A stretch of DNA of 32,146 nt from Delftia tsuruhatensis NBRC 16741 (GCF_001571325.1 NZ_BCTO01000015.1:1-32146); one strand, 5' to 3'; shown: positions 15,827 to 23,583, numbered from the stretch's first letter. Notes: generated from the letters alone by a model not told the origin. A program made the numbers and translations.

Positions 15827-17064
15827 GATGTCTTCACCAGCTTGCAGCTGCTCCTGGACAGCGGGCGGAAGGCCTCGTCACCGGGGATGGTGGAGAGCAC
15901 CTTGTAGTAGTCCCAGGGATATTTGGATTCCTCAGGCTTCTTGATCTGCACCAGGTACATGTCGTGCACCATGCGGCCGTCCTCGCGCACCTTGCCGTTC
16001 TGGGCGAAGAAGTCCTCGATGGGCATCTGCTTGAGCTGGCGCGCCACCGCGTTGCCGTCGTCGCCCCTGGTGGCCTGCACGGCCTTGAGGTAGTTGGTGA
16101 CGGCCGAGTAGGCGCCCGCATGGATCATGGAGGGCATCTTCTTCATCTTCTCGAAGAAGCGCCGCGACCAGGCGCGCGTGGCCTCGGTGCGGTCCCAGTA
16201 AAAGCCCGTGGTCAGCACCATGCCCTGGCCGTAGCGCAGGCCCAGCGCATGCACGTCGTTGATGAACAGCAGGCTGGGCACCAGGGTCTGCCTGGGCGCA
16301 ATGCCGAACTCGTGCGCGGCCTTGATGGCGTTGACCGTGTCGCTGGTGGCATTGGCCAGGTTGATCACCGAGGCCTTGGAGGCCTGGGCCTGCAGCAGGA
16401 AGGACGAGAAATCGCTGGCATTGAGCGGATGGAAGGTGGTGCCCACCAGCTTGCCGCCGCCGTCCTTCAGGAAGTCGGTCACGTTGGCCGTCATGGCCTT
16501 GCCGAAGGCGTAGTCCACGCCCAGGATGAACCATTCCTTCTTGCCCTGGGCCAGGATGCCGCGCACCGCGCCGTTGGCCAGCGCATAGCTGTCGTAGGTG
16601 TAGTGGATGGCCGTGGGCGCGCAGTGCTCGTTGGTGAGGATGTCGGAGGCGCCGCCGGTGTTGATCACCATCTTGCCGCGCTCGCGCGCCAGGTTGTTGA
16701 CGGCGATGGCGACGGCCGTGTTGTTGATGTCCACGATCAGGTCCACGCCGTCGCGGTCGAACCAGGTGCGCGCATGGGTGGCGCCCACGTCGGCCTTGTT
16801 CTGGTGGTCGGTCCAGACCACCTCGATCTTCCTGCCCAGCACCTGGCCGCCGAAGTCGGCCACGGCCATCTTCGCGGCCTCGACGGAGCCGCGCCCCGCC
16901 GTGTCCGCGTACAGGCCCGACATGTCGCTGAGCACGCCGATGCGCACCACGTCGTCCGATATCTGCTGCGCCTGCGCCGCCGCCGTCCACAGCAGGCCGG
17001 CGCCCAGCGCGCAGCCGGCAGCGCGCACCTTGGTGAAGCCGCCTCGCATCAAGCCTTTCCGCAT
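15823..17064 (-). CDS. LivK-type ABC transporter substrate-binding protein
   Basis: A 413-residue periplasmic binding protein of the branched-chain amino acid/amide type (type I fold). The signal peptide covers about residues 1-32 (AAAQAQ). VRIGVLSDMSGLYADTAG starts the mature domain, and IVDINNTAVAIAVNNLARERGKMVINTGGASD and WFILGVDYAFGKAM are characteristic. An AAGGAG site (17071-17076 on the other strand) fixes the ATG at 17064. No LivH/M/G/F permease genes are present, so it is an orphan receptor here. Relatives bind amides, urea or aromatic acids as well as amino acids. It lies downstream of formamidase and a Bug receptor, which favours an amide-type ligand, by inference. Translationally coupled to the dehydrogenase. 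Confidence 0.9.
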   Translation of the reverse strand: MRKGLMRGGFTKVRAAGCALGAGLLWTAAAQAQQISDDVVRIGVLSDMSGLYADTAGRGSVEAAKMAVADFGGQVLGRKIEVVWTDHQNKADVGATHARTWFDRDGVDLIVDINNTAVAIAVNNLARERGKMVINTGGASDILTNEHCAPTAIHYTYDSYALANGAVRGILAQGKKEWFILGVDYAFGKAMTANVTDFLKDGGGKLVGTTFHPLNASDFSSFLLQAQASKASVINLANATSDTVNAIKAAHEFGIAPRQTLVPSLLFINDVHALGLRYGQGMVLTTGFYWDRTEATRAWSRRFFEKMKKMPSMIHAGAYSAVTNYLKAVQATRGDDGNAVARQLKQMPIEDFFAQNGKVREDGRMVHDMYLVQIKKPEESKYPWDYYKVLSTIPGDEAFRPLSRSSCKLVKTS

Positions 17065-17176
17065 ATCCGTCTCCTTGTCTCGGGGTTGTTTTTCTGGATA
17101 CCGGAGGCAAGCCTAAGCAGGCAGGCCCGGCCCGCCTATGCGCGATTGCGAAAGACCGGGTTGCAGCGCTGCGAAG

Positions 17177-17211
17177 CCGGGTTTGTCCCGGGTACGGGCA
17201 CGCCGCCGTGC
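17177..17211 (-). other. Tandem short stem-loops between Bug and LivK-type genes
   Basis: Directly after the Bug stop, on the minus strand, GCACG-gcgg-CGTGC (17211-17198) is followed by CCGGG-acaaa-CCCGG (17191-17177). The 10-bp palindrome GCAGCGCTGC (17163-17172) adjoins them. None is followed by a T run, so RNA stabilisation or processing is more likely than termination. The gap (17065-17211) could also hold a secondary promoter. Confidence 0.5.
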
Positions 17212-18237
17212 TCAGTCCGCCTGGATGCCGGCCACCTTGACCACCTGGGCCCATTTGCGCAGCTCGCTGCTCAGGCGCTCGCGCATCTGCTGCTGGGTGC
17301 CGGGGTCGGCCTCGGCGCCGGCCGTCAGCAGGCGCTCGCGCACGGCGGCATCGCGCAGCGCGGTGTTGAAGTCGGCATTGATGCGCGCCAGCACGGCGGG
17401 CGGCGTGCGGGCCGGCGCGAACAGCGCGGCCCAGGAATAGGCCTCGTACTCGGGCAGGCCCGACTCGGCGATGGTGGGCACCTCGGGCAGCATGGCCGAG
17501 CGCTGGCGGCTGGCCACGCCCAGCACCTTAATGCGGCCCGACTTGATGTGCTGCAGCGCGCTGGGCGCATCGGCAAACATCAGCTGCACCTGGCCACCCA
17601 GCAGGTCGTTCATGGCCGGCGCGCTGCCCTTGTAGGGAATGTGCTGCAGCTTGATGCCCGCATGCATGTTGAACAGCTCGCCGGCCAGGTGCGTGCCGCC
17701 GCCATTGCCCGAGGAGCCGAAGCTCAGCCCGTTGCCGGACTTGGCCAGCGCGATCAGCTCGCGCACGTTGCGGGCGGGCACCGAGGGATGGGCCACCAGG
17801 AAGACCGGGAACATGGCGGCAAAGCTCACGGGCGCGAAGTCACGCTCTATGTCGTAGGTCATCTTCGGCTGCAGCGCCGGGTTGACCGCATGGTGGATGG
17901 AGCCCACGAACAGCGTGTAGCCATCGGCAGGCTCCTTGGCTGCGAGGGCCGCGCCCACCATGCCGCCGGCGCCCGCGCGGTTGTCCACGATGCAGGGCTG
18001 CGGCCAGATCTCGCCCAGCTTCTGGGTGAAGGCGCGTGCCGTGGTGTCCACCGGGCCGCCGGGCGGAAAGGGCACGATGAAGCGCACGGGCCGCGTGGGC
18101 CAGGCATCGGCCGCAAACGCCGGCCGGACTACAGGCAAGAGGCTGCCGGCCGCCAGCGCGCCACCGGCGGACAGCAGGCGGCGGCGGCGCGAAGAGAAGG
18201 AGGAAGTGGCAGAAGGCAGGAAGGAAGACGGGGGCAT
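17212..18237 (-). CDS. Bug/TctC-family periplasmic receptor
   Basis: A 341-residue solute-binding protein with a Tat-like signal (SSRRRRLLSAGG, residues 15-26, then Ala/Leu-rich to about 42). Family motifs are FIVPFPPGGPVDTTAR, VDNRAGAGGMVGAALAAKEPADGYTLFVG, HIPYKGSAPAMNDLLGGQ and LPEVPTIAESGLPEYE. The ATG at 18237 is chosen because it opens the signal peptide and has a GGAG upstream; the frame extends further upstream without such features. It lies between fmdB and a LivK-type receptor on the same strand, so this operon has two periplasmic receptors and no permease. The ligand may be an amide or a carboxylate released from one. Confidence 0.9.
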   Translation of the reverse strand: MPPSSFLPSATSSFSSRRRRLLSAGGALAAGSLLPVVRPAFAADAWPTRPVRFIVPFPPGGPVDTTARAFTQKLGEIWPQPCIVDNRAGAGGMVGAALAAKEPADGYTLFVGSIHHAVNPALQPKMTYDIERDFAPVSFAAMFPVFLVAHPSVPARNVRELIALAKSGNGLSFGSSGNGGGTHLAGELFNMHAGIKLQHIPYKGSAPAMNDLLGGQVQLMFADAPSALQHIKSGRIKVLGVASRQRSAMLPEVPTIAESGLPEYEAYSWAALFAPARTPPAVLARINADFNTALRDAAVRERLLTAGAEADPGTQQQMRERLSSELRKWAQVVKVAGIQAD

Positions 18238-18259
18238 GGCGAAACTCCGGGCAACGGGC

Positions 18260-18296
18260 GGCGGCTTGCCGCGCGGCCCATTCTGGGCAAGCCGCC
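18260..18296 (-). other. Strong stem-loop upstream of the Bug gene
   Basis: A perfect 11-bp inverted repeat: GGCGGCTTGCC (18260-18270) and GGCAAGCCGCC (18286-18296) around a 15-nt spacer. It sits in the 146-nt gap between fmdB and the Bug receptor, 22 nt upstream of the receptor ATG. No T run follows on either strand, so a processing or stabilising hairpin, or an operator, is likelier than an intrinsic terminator. Confidence 0.65.
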
Positions 18297-18328
18297 CTGC
18301 GCCGTGTTTCGCGAATGTGGAAGGCGCG

Positions 18329-18364
18329 CTTCCAGGGCTCCCAAGCGGTGGAAACCCTGGGAAG
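18329..18364 (-). other. Second stem-loop just after fmdB
   Basis: CTTCCAGGG (18329-18337) and CCCTGGGAAG (18355-18364) pair over 9 bp with one bulged G and a 17-nt loop, starting about 20 nt beyond the fmdB stop. With the 11-bp stem-loop at 18260-18296 it makes the fmdB-receptor gap highly structured. There is no T tract. Confidence 0.5.
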
Positions 18365-18383
18365 CGGTCCACTCCGATGCAGC

Positions 18384-18731
18384 CTAGTGGCTGATCATCC
18401 AGGGCCGCCGCGAGGGCGCGGACTTCGCGCCGTTGGGCGCCGTCACCGTGGCGCTGCGCCGCCCCGATCCGCAGCAGCCGCAGCCTGCCGGGTGCCTGAG
18501 CCGCGCATAGTCATAGTCGCGCGAGCTGGCGGGCTCGTGGCGCGCGCGCTCGTTGGTGGCCATGGCGCGGCGCGTTCCGCCGGCCATCAGCGCCAGCCGG
18601 GGCGCGGCGGCCAGCACGCGCGCAGCCGCCGTGCCGCAGCCAGGGCAGGCCGCAGGCTCGTCGCGCAGGCGCAGCGGCCGCAGGGCCTCGAAGCCGCCGC
18701 ATTGCGCGCATTCGTAGTCGTAGGTGGGCAT
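18384..18731 (-). CDS. fmdB: FmdB-family zinc-ribbon protein
   Basis: A 115-residue small protein. It starts MPTYDYEC, the hallmark of the FmdB/CxxC_CxxC_SSSS zinc-ribbon family, with Cys8, Cys11, Cys29 and Cys32 (CPGC) as likely zinc ligands. The C-terminal part is basic and rich in Ser and Arg, with a Cys cluster (GCGCCGSG). FmdB was first named as a putative regulator of formamidase in Methylophilus; its biochemical role is not settled. It follows fmdA by 17 nt with an AAGGAG site, the standard fmdAB order, so co-expression is expected. Confidence 0.85.
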   Translation of the reverse strand: MPTYDYECAQCGGFEALRPLRLRDEPAACPGCGTAAARVLAAAPRLALMAGGTRRAMATNERARHEPASSRDYDYARLRHPAGCGCCGSGRRSATVTAPNGAKSAPSRRPWMISH

Positions 18732-18748
18732 GGGCGGGCTCCTTGGCG

Positions 18749-19981
18749 TCAGCGCAGGTCGGGGGACAGGGGCATGTCCACGCTGCCGTCGAACTGGACG
18801 ACAGGCCCTGCGGCGTTGGGGTTGATGTCGAAGTCGAAGATGCCCGTGGGCAGCCACAGCGTGGCGCAGGAGTTGGGCACGTCCACCACGCCGCTGATAT
18901 GGCCCTGCACGGGCGCCGTGCCCAGGATGGAATACGCCTGGGCGCCGCTGTAGCCGAACTTCTTCAGGTATTCGATGGCGTTCAGGCAGGCCTGGCGGTA
19001 GGCCACGTTGACATCCAGGTAGTGCTGCCTGCCGCTCTCGTCCACCGAGATGCCCTCGAAGATCAGGTAGTCGTCATAGCGCGGCGTGATGGGGCTGGGC
19101 TTGAAGATGGGGTTCTTGATGCCGTACTTGGCCATGCCGCCCTTGATGAGTCCGACCTTCATGTGCACCCAGCCGGCCATCTCGATGGCGCCGCAGAAGG
19201 TGATCTCGCCATCGCCCTGGCTGAAGTGCAGGTCGCCCACGCTCAGACCGGCGCCGTCCACATAGACGGGGAAGAACACCTTGGCACCGCGCGACAGATC
19301 CTTGATGTCGCAGTTGCCGCCATGCTCGCGCGGCGGCACGGTGCGTGCGCCTTCGGCGGCGGCCTTGTCGCGCGCTTCGCCGCGCATCTGGCCCATGTGG
19401 GCCGTGCCGGCCGATGGCGGGTTGGCCAGGCCTGGGACACGTTCGGGGTCGGTGGCGATGAGTGCGCGCTCGCGCTCGTTCCACATCTCCAGCATGGGCC
19501 GGTCAGGCAGGCAGCCGATGAGGCCGGGATGGATGAGGCCGGGGAAGTTCACGCCTGGTATGTGGCGCGAGCTGGTGAACATGCCCTTGAAGTCCCAGAT
19601 TGATTTCTGGGCCGAGGGGAAATGGTCGGTCAGGAAGCCGCCGCCATTGTTTTTGGAGAAAAAGCCGTTGAAGCCCCAGAGGCTGTCGGGCTTGGCGCCG
19701 ATGTCCAGCAGGTCCACCACCAGCAGGTCGCCGGGCTGGGCGCCCTTCACGCCCACGGGGCCGGACAGGTAGTGCACCGTGGTCAGGTCGATGTCGCGCA
19801 CATCGTCGGCGCTGTCGTTGTTCTTGATGAAGCCGCCGGTCCAGTCGTAGGTCTCCAGGATGAAGTCGTCGCCGGGCTGGACCCAGCAGGCCATGGGAAT
19901 GTCCGGGTGCCACCGGTTGTGGACCCTTTCGTTGTCGGTGGGCGGGCGGTTCAGGTCCACCTTGATCAGCGTATCCGTCAT
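18749..19981 (-). CDS. fmdA: Formamidase (acetamidase/formamidase family)
   Basis: A 410-residue FmdA-type enzyme that hydrolyses formamide (and sometimes short amides) to the acid and ammonia in the cytoplasm. Length matches known formamidases (about 407 residues). Conserved blocks include HNRWHPDIP near residue 21, the ETYDWTGGFIKN segment, EHGGNCDIKD (219-228) and GDLHFSQGDGE (249-259). The frame stays open far upstream because of the GC content, but the AGGAGG site at 19991-19996, 9 nt before the ATG at 19981, fixes the start. It leads the operon fmdA-fmdB-Bug-LivK-dehydrogenase, so amide-nitrogen acquisition is the likely theme. Formate dehydrogenase is not in the window. Confidence 0.95.
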   Translation of the reverse strand: MTDTLIKVDLNRPPTDNERVHNRWHPDIPMACWVQPGDDFILETYDWTGGFIKNNDSADDVRDIDLTTVHYLSGPVGVKGAQPGDLLVVDLLDIGAKPDSLWGFNGFFSKNNGGGFLTDHFPSAQKSIWDFKGMFTSSRHIPGVNFPGLIHPGLIGCLPDRPMLEMWNERERALIATDPERVPGLANPPSAGTAHMGQMRGEARDKAAAEGARTVPPREHGGNCDIKDLSRGAKVFFPVYVDGAGLSVGDLHFSQGDGEITFCGAIEMAGWVHMKVGLIKGGMAKYGIKNPIFKPSPITPRYDDYLIFEGISVDESGRQHYLDVNVAYRQACLNAIEYLKKFGYSGAQAYSILGTAPVQGHISGVVDVPNSCATLWLPTGIFDFDINPNAAGPVVQFDGSVDMPLSPDLR

Positions 19982-20347
19982 GTGCAAAAACCTCCTGGGT
20001 GGGTGGGGATCGACAGCGGAGAACGGGCCGGGGTGCGGCACGCCATTGCCGGCCTTCCTGTGGCGCCACGCCGTGCCAAAGCGGCGGCGCGCCCTCGGTG
20101 CGCCGGCAGGCGGCGCAGGGCGGGTATGAAGAAAAGTCCGGGAATGCATAAACACCATAGCAGCCGTGCCTGCCGGCCCGCCTAGGCAGCAACCCTGGGT
20201 TGACAGCCGGGCGCCGGCGCTGGTGAAGCCACCCTTCCAGATTGGCGAATTGAAGCGGCCCCGCGATGCGGGCATGCTGGCGGACAGCCGCTGCCCTGCA
20301 TGCCGCCGGGCGCAGCGCCAAGAACACAAAGAATGGAAACACCGCCC
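19982..20347. other. Divergent intergenic region between fmdA and the DUF35 gene
   Basis: This 366-bp gap must hold promoters for both the fmd operon (-) and the DUF35/thiolase-like operon (+). No gene is recognised. A good -35-like TTGACA occurs at 20200-20205 on + but lacks a -10 at proper distance. On the minus strand a TTTATG-17-TCATAC arrangement (about 20126-20154) is a poor match. No regulator gene adjoins. Confidence 0.5.
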
Positions 20348-20752
20348 ATGCACCTGAGCGCACAGACCCACTACCAGGCCGAACTCGATGCCGGCCGTTT
20401 CTGCATACAGCAGTGCCCGCAATGCACGCGCCATGTCTTCACCCCGCGCGAGCTGTGCCCGCACTGCGGCGCCAGCCCGCTGCGCTGGGTGCGCGCCAGC
20501 GGCCAGGGCACGGTCTACTCCACCTCCACCGTCGCACGCAAGAGCGATGCCGGCGGCGACTACAACGTGGCCCTGATCGACCTGGACGAAGGCGTGCGCA
20601 TGATGGGCCGCGTCGAAGGCATTGCGCCGGCCGACGTGCGCATAGGCCAGCGCGTGAGCGCCCATGTGGCGAGCAAGGACGGACGCGGCCTGGTGCTGTT
20701 CCAGCCCGCGCTGCAACCGGCTCCACAGGCTTCCCGTGGAGGTGCAGCATGA
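20348..20752 (+). CDS. DUF35 zinc-ribbon/OB-fold protein (ChsH2-like)
   Basis: A 134-residue protein with an N-terminal rubredoxin-like zinc ribbon (Cys23, Cys26, Cys37, Cys40) and a C-terminal OB-fold (GQGTVYSTSTV, then YNVALIDLDEGVRMMGRV). DUF35 proteins bind acyl-CoA and partner thiolase-fold proteins encoded next door, as in the ChsH2-Ltp2 steroid side-chain aldolase. The ATG at 20348 is preferred (GGAA about 8 nt upstream); an in-frame ATG at 20333 would add five residues. Its stop overlaps the next start (ATGA at 20749-20752), supporting a stable complex made in equal amounts. Confidence 0.85.
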   Translation: MHLSAQTHYQAELDAGRFCIQQCPQCTRHVFTPRELCPHCGASPLRWVRASGQGTVYSTSTVARKSDAGGDYNVALIDLDEGVRMMGRVEGIAPADVRIGQRVSAHVASKDGRGLVLFQPALQPAPQASRGGAA

Positions 20753-21960
20753 ACACCCGCATCCCCCAATCCACCCTGGACGCCGCCGCCGTGAACCGCC
20801 CGCTGCGCGGGCGCGTGGCCATTGCCGGCGCCGCCACCTATGGCTGCGGCGAGGCACCCGGCATGGACGACATGACCCTGCTGGTGCGCGCCGCCCATGC
20901 GGCCGTGGCCGATGCCGGCCTGACCATGCAGGACATCGACGGCCTGGCCACCTGCAGCGTCAACGCCAGCATGTGGACCATGCCCGTGATCGAGCACCTG
21001 GGCATCAACCCCACCTACGTGGACGGCACGATGATCGGCGGCAGCAGCTTCATCGCCCACCTGCTGCCCGCCATCCGCGCGCTGGAGGCCGGCCAGTGCA
21101 AGGCCGTGCTGGTGTGCTACGGCAGCGCCCAGCGCTCGGCCACCTTCGGCCGCAAGGAAGGCCAGGCGGCGCGGCGTTTCCTGGACCCGCAGCCCTATGA
21201 GTTCCCCTACGAGCCCGTGCTGCCCGTGACCGCCTATGCGCTGGCGGCCGCGCGCCACATGCACGAGTTCGGCACCACGCGCGAGCAGCTGGCCGAGGTG
21301 GCCGTGGCCGCGCGTGCCTGGGCCCAGCTCAACCCCGAAGCCTTCATGCGCGACCCGCTGACCATCGAGGACGTGCTCTCGGCCCGCCCCATCGCCAGCC
21401 CCTTGAGCGTGCGCGACTGCTGCCTGGTGACGGACGGCGCGGGCGCCATCGTGCTGGTACGCGGCGAGCGTGCCCGCGACCTGCCGCGCCCCCCCGTCTA
21501 CGTGCTGGGCAATGCCACGGCCATCTGGAACCGCCAGATCTCCTGCATGCCCGACCTGACCACCACGGCCGCCGCGCAGTCGGGCGCCCAGGCCTTTGCC
21601 ATGGCGGGGCTCACCGCTGCCGACATGGACATGGCCCAGGTCTACGACGCCTTCACCATCAACACCCTGCTGTTCCTGGAGGACCTGGGCTTTTGCGCCA
21701 AGGGCGAGGGCGGCGCCTTCGTGTCCGGGGGCGGCATCGCGCCCGGCGGGCGGCTGGCCGTCAACACCAACGGCGGCGGCCTGTCCTGCGTGCACCCGGG
21801 CATGTACGGCATCTTTGCGCTGATCGAGGCCGTGCGCCAGCTGCGCGGCGAGGCCGGCCAGCGCCAGCTGGGACGCCACCGCACGGCCGTGGTGCACGGC
21901 AACGGCGGCACGCTGTCAAGCCAATCCACGGCGGTGCTGGGAACCGCCGAAACCCTCTGA
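20749..21960 (+). CDS. Thiolase-fold protein lacking nucleophilic Cys (SCP2/Ltp2-like)
   Basis: A 403-residue thiolase-superfamily member of the SCP-x/lipid-transfer branch. The position of the nucleophilic Cys reads GGSSFIAH (residues 97-104), with Ser instead of Cys. The second catalytic Cys region reads VHGNGG (382-387), with His383. His349 (VHPG) and Tyr299 (VYDAFT) remain. Thiolysis is therefore unlikely. In Ltp2-type proteins with the same loss, paired with a DUF35 partner, the reaction is retro-aldol cleavage of a beta-hydroxyacyl-CoA. That is the best guess here, by analogy. It is coupled to the DUF35 gene upstream and followed after 22 nt by an acyl-CoA dehydrogenase. Confidence 0.85.
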   Translation: MNTRIPQSTLDAAAVNRPLRGRVAIAGAATYGCGEAPGMDDMTLLVRAAHAAVADAGLTMQDIDGLATCSVNASMWTMPVIEHLGINPTYVDGTMIGGSSFIAHLLPAIRALEAGQCKAVLVCYGSAQRSATFGRKEGQAARRFLDPQPYEFPYEPVLPVTAYALAAARHMHEFGTTREQLAEVAVAARAWAQLNPEAFMRDPLTIEDVLSARPIASPLSVRDCCLVTDGAGAIVLVRGERARDLPRPPVYVLGNATAIWNRQISCMPDLTTTAAAQSGAQAFAMAGLTAADMDMAQVYDAFTINTLLFLEDLGFCAKGEGGAFVSGGGIAPGGRLAVNTNGGGLSCVHPGMYGIFALIEAVRQLRGEAGQRQLGRHRTAVVHGNGGTLSSQSTAVLGTAETL

Positions 21961-21982
21961 ACCGCACAGGAAGCACACCGCA

Positions 21983-23140
21983 ATGATCCGCGACCAAGAA
22001 ACCCTCGAAGCCCTGCTGGACAGCGTGCGCCGCTTTGTGCGCGAGCGCCTGGTGCCCGCCGAGAACGAAGTGGCCGAGACCGACGAGATTCCCGAGTCCA
22101 TCGTGCAGGAGATGCGCAACCTGGGCCTGTTCGGCATGACCATCCCCGAGCAGTTCGGCGGGCTGGAGCTGACCATGGAGGAAGAGGTGCGCGTGCTCTT
22201 CGAGCTGTGCCAGACCGCGCCGGCCTTCCGCTCGGTGATCGGCACGACCGTGGGCATAGGCTCGCAGGGCATCCTCATCGACGGCACGCCCGAGCAGCAG
22301 GCGGCCTGGCTGCCCAAGCTGGCCACGGGCGAGATCATGGCCTCGTTCGCGCTGACCGAGCCCGAGGCGGGCTCGGACGCGGCCTCGCTGCGCACCACCG
22401 CCATCAGGGACGGGGACCACTATGTGGTCAACGGCAACAAGCGCTTCATCACCAACGCGCCGCATGCGGGCATGTTCACGCTGATGGCGCGCACCGACCC
22501 GGCCAACAAGGGCGCGGGCGGCGTCTCGGCCTTCATCGTGGATGCGAAGTCGCCGGGCATCAGCTTCGGCAAGAACGACGTGAAGATGGGCCAGAAGGGC
22601 GCGCACACCTGCGACGTGTTCTTCGACAACGTGCGCGTGCCGGCGGCCAACCTCATCGGCCTGAAGGAAGGCCAGGGCTTCAAGACCGCCATGAAGGTGC
22701 TGGACAAGGGCCGCATCCACATCGCGGCCGTGAGCGTGGGCGTGGCGCAGCGCATCCTGCGCGACGCGCTGAACTATGCGCTGGAGCGCAAGCAGTTCGG
22801 CCAGCCCATCTGCGAGTTCCAGCTGGTGCAGGCCATGCTGGCCGACAGCCAGGCCGAGCTGTATGCGGCCGAGTGCATGGTGATCGACGCAGCGCGCCGC
22901 CGCGACGAAGGCCGCAACGTCTCCACCGAGGCCTCGTGCTGCAAGATGTTCGCGACCGAGATGGTGGGCCGCGTGGCCGACCGCGCCGTGCAGATCCTGG
23001 GCGGCTCGGGCTACCTGGCCGAGTTCGGTATCGAGCGCTTCTACCGCGACGTGCGGCTGTTCCGCCTGTACGAAGGCACGACCCAGATCCAGCAGGTCAT
23101 CATCGCGCGCAACATGGTGCGCGAGGCGCGCGCCGCATGA
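21983..23140 (+). CDS. Acyl-CoA dehydrogenase
   Basis: A 385-residue FAD-dependent acyl-CoA dehydrogenase that introduces the alpha,beta double bond, passing electrons to ETF. Signature FALTEPEAGSD is at residues 122-132. The C-terminal signature QILGGSGYLAEFGIERFYRD precedes LYEGTTQIQ, where Glu364 is the expected catalytic base. An AGGAAG site about 9 nt upstream supports the ATG. Its stop overlaps the thioesterase start (ATGA at 23137-23140). In this operon it would form the enoyl-CoA that, after hydration by an enzyme encoded elsewhere, could be cleaved by the DUF35/thiolase-fold pair. Confidence 0.93.
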   Translation: MIRDQETLEALLDSVRRFVRERLVPAENEVAETDEIPESIVQEMRNLGLFGMTIPEQFGGLELTMEEEVRVLFELCQTAPAFRSVIGTTVGIGSQGILIDGTPEQQAAWLPKLATGEIMASFALTEPEAGSDAASLRTTAIRDGDHYVVNGNKRFITNAPHAGMFTLMARTDPANKGAGGVSAFIVDAKSPGISFGKNDVKMGQKGAHTCDVFFDNVRVPAANLIGLKEGQGFKTAMKVLDKGRIHIAAVSVGVAQRILRDALNYALERKQFGQPICEFQLVQAMLADSQAELYAAECMVIDAARRRDEGRNVSTEASCCKMFATEMVGRVADRAVQILGGSGYLAEFGIERFYRDVRLFRLYEGTTQIQQVIIARNMVREARAA

Positions 23141-23583
23141 GCCACATGAGCCGTATGAGTGCACCGCCCCCCGACCGCAATGCCTTCATGCGGCTGATCG
23201 GCGCCTCGCAGGTGCCCGCGCCGCCCGGCAAGGTCCATGTGCGCCTGCCCCACATGCGCGAGGAACTGCTCAACCAGCTGCCGGCCGCGCACGGCGGCGT
23301 GCTCATGACGCTGCTGGACTCCGTGATGTCGCGCGCCGCCGGCGAGCTGCCCGGTGCGCCATCGCAGACCGCCGTGACGGTGGAGATGAGCAGCCGCTTC
23401 CACCGCCCGGGCAAGGGCGCGCTGCTGGCCGAAGGCTGGGTGGTGCACGCCAGCCGCAGCCTGTGCAGCTGCGCGGCGCAGTTGCTTGATGAAGACGGAA
23501 AGCTGGTGGCCACGGCCACCGGCACATTCAAGTACTGGCTGGCACCGACCACGCTGGACCGGGGCACGGCCCAGGCCGACTGA
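23137..23583 (+). CDS. PaaI-type hotdog thioesterase
   Basis: A 148-residue hotdog-fold acyl-CoA thioesterase. The motif AAHGGVLMTLLD (residues 50-61) is the PaaI-type active-site segment, with Asp61 in the position of the catalytic acid; VTVEMSSRFHRPG follows. The first ATG, overlapping the dehydrogenase stop, is used; in-frame ATGs at 23146 and 23155 could also serve. It probably recycles CoA from dead-end acyl-CoA esters of this operon. It ends 36 nt from the convergent LysR gene. Confidence 0.85.
   Translation: MSHMSRMSAPPPDRNAFMRLIGASQVPAPPGKVHVRLPHMREELLNQLPAAHGGVLMTLLDSVMSRAAGELPGAPSQTAVTVEMSSRFHRPGKGALLAEGWVVHASRSLCSCAAQLLDEDGKLVATATGTFKYWLAPTTLDRGTAQAD

Noticed and set aside
15964..18387. 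Long open frame on + across the LivK-type and Bug genes
   Set aside because: It is antisense to two well-supported genes. The His/Gly/Ala/Val-rich composition is that of a mirror frame of high-GC DNA, and no domain is recognisable.
20062..20079. Sigma-54-like element (TTGGCACG on the minus strand) upstream of fmdA
   Set aside because: The -24 half matches well, but the GC of the -12 half is one base out of register and TTGC is missing. No enhancer-binding regulator is nearby.
20200..20228. Sigma-70 promoter starting TTGACA before the DUF35 gene
   Set aside because: The -35 is perfect, but nothing resembling TATAAT lies 16-18 nt downstream.
19982..20857. Upstream extension of the formamidase frame
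   Set aside because: The frame stays open because of GC content. The added part has no similarity to formamidases, while AGGAGG precedes the ATG at 19981 at ideal distance.
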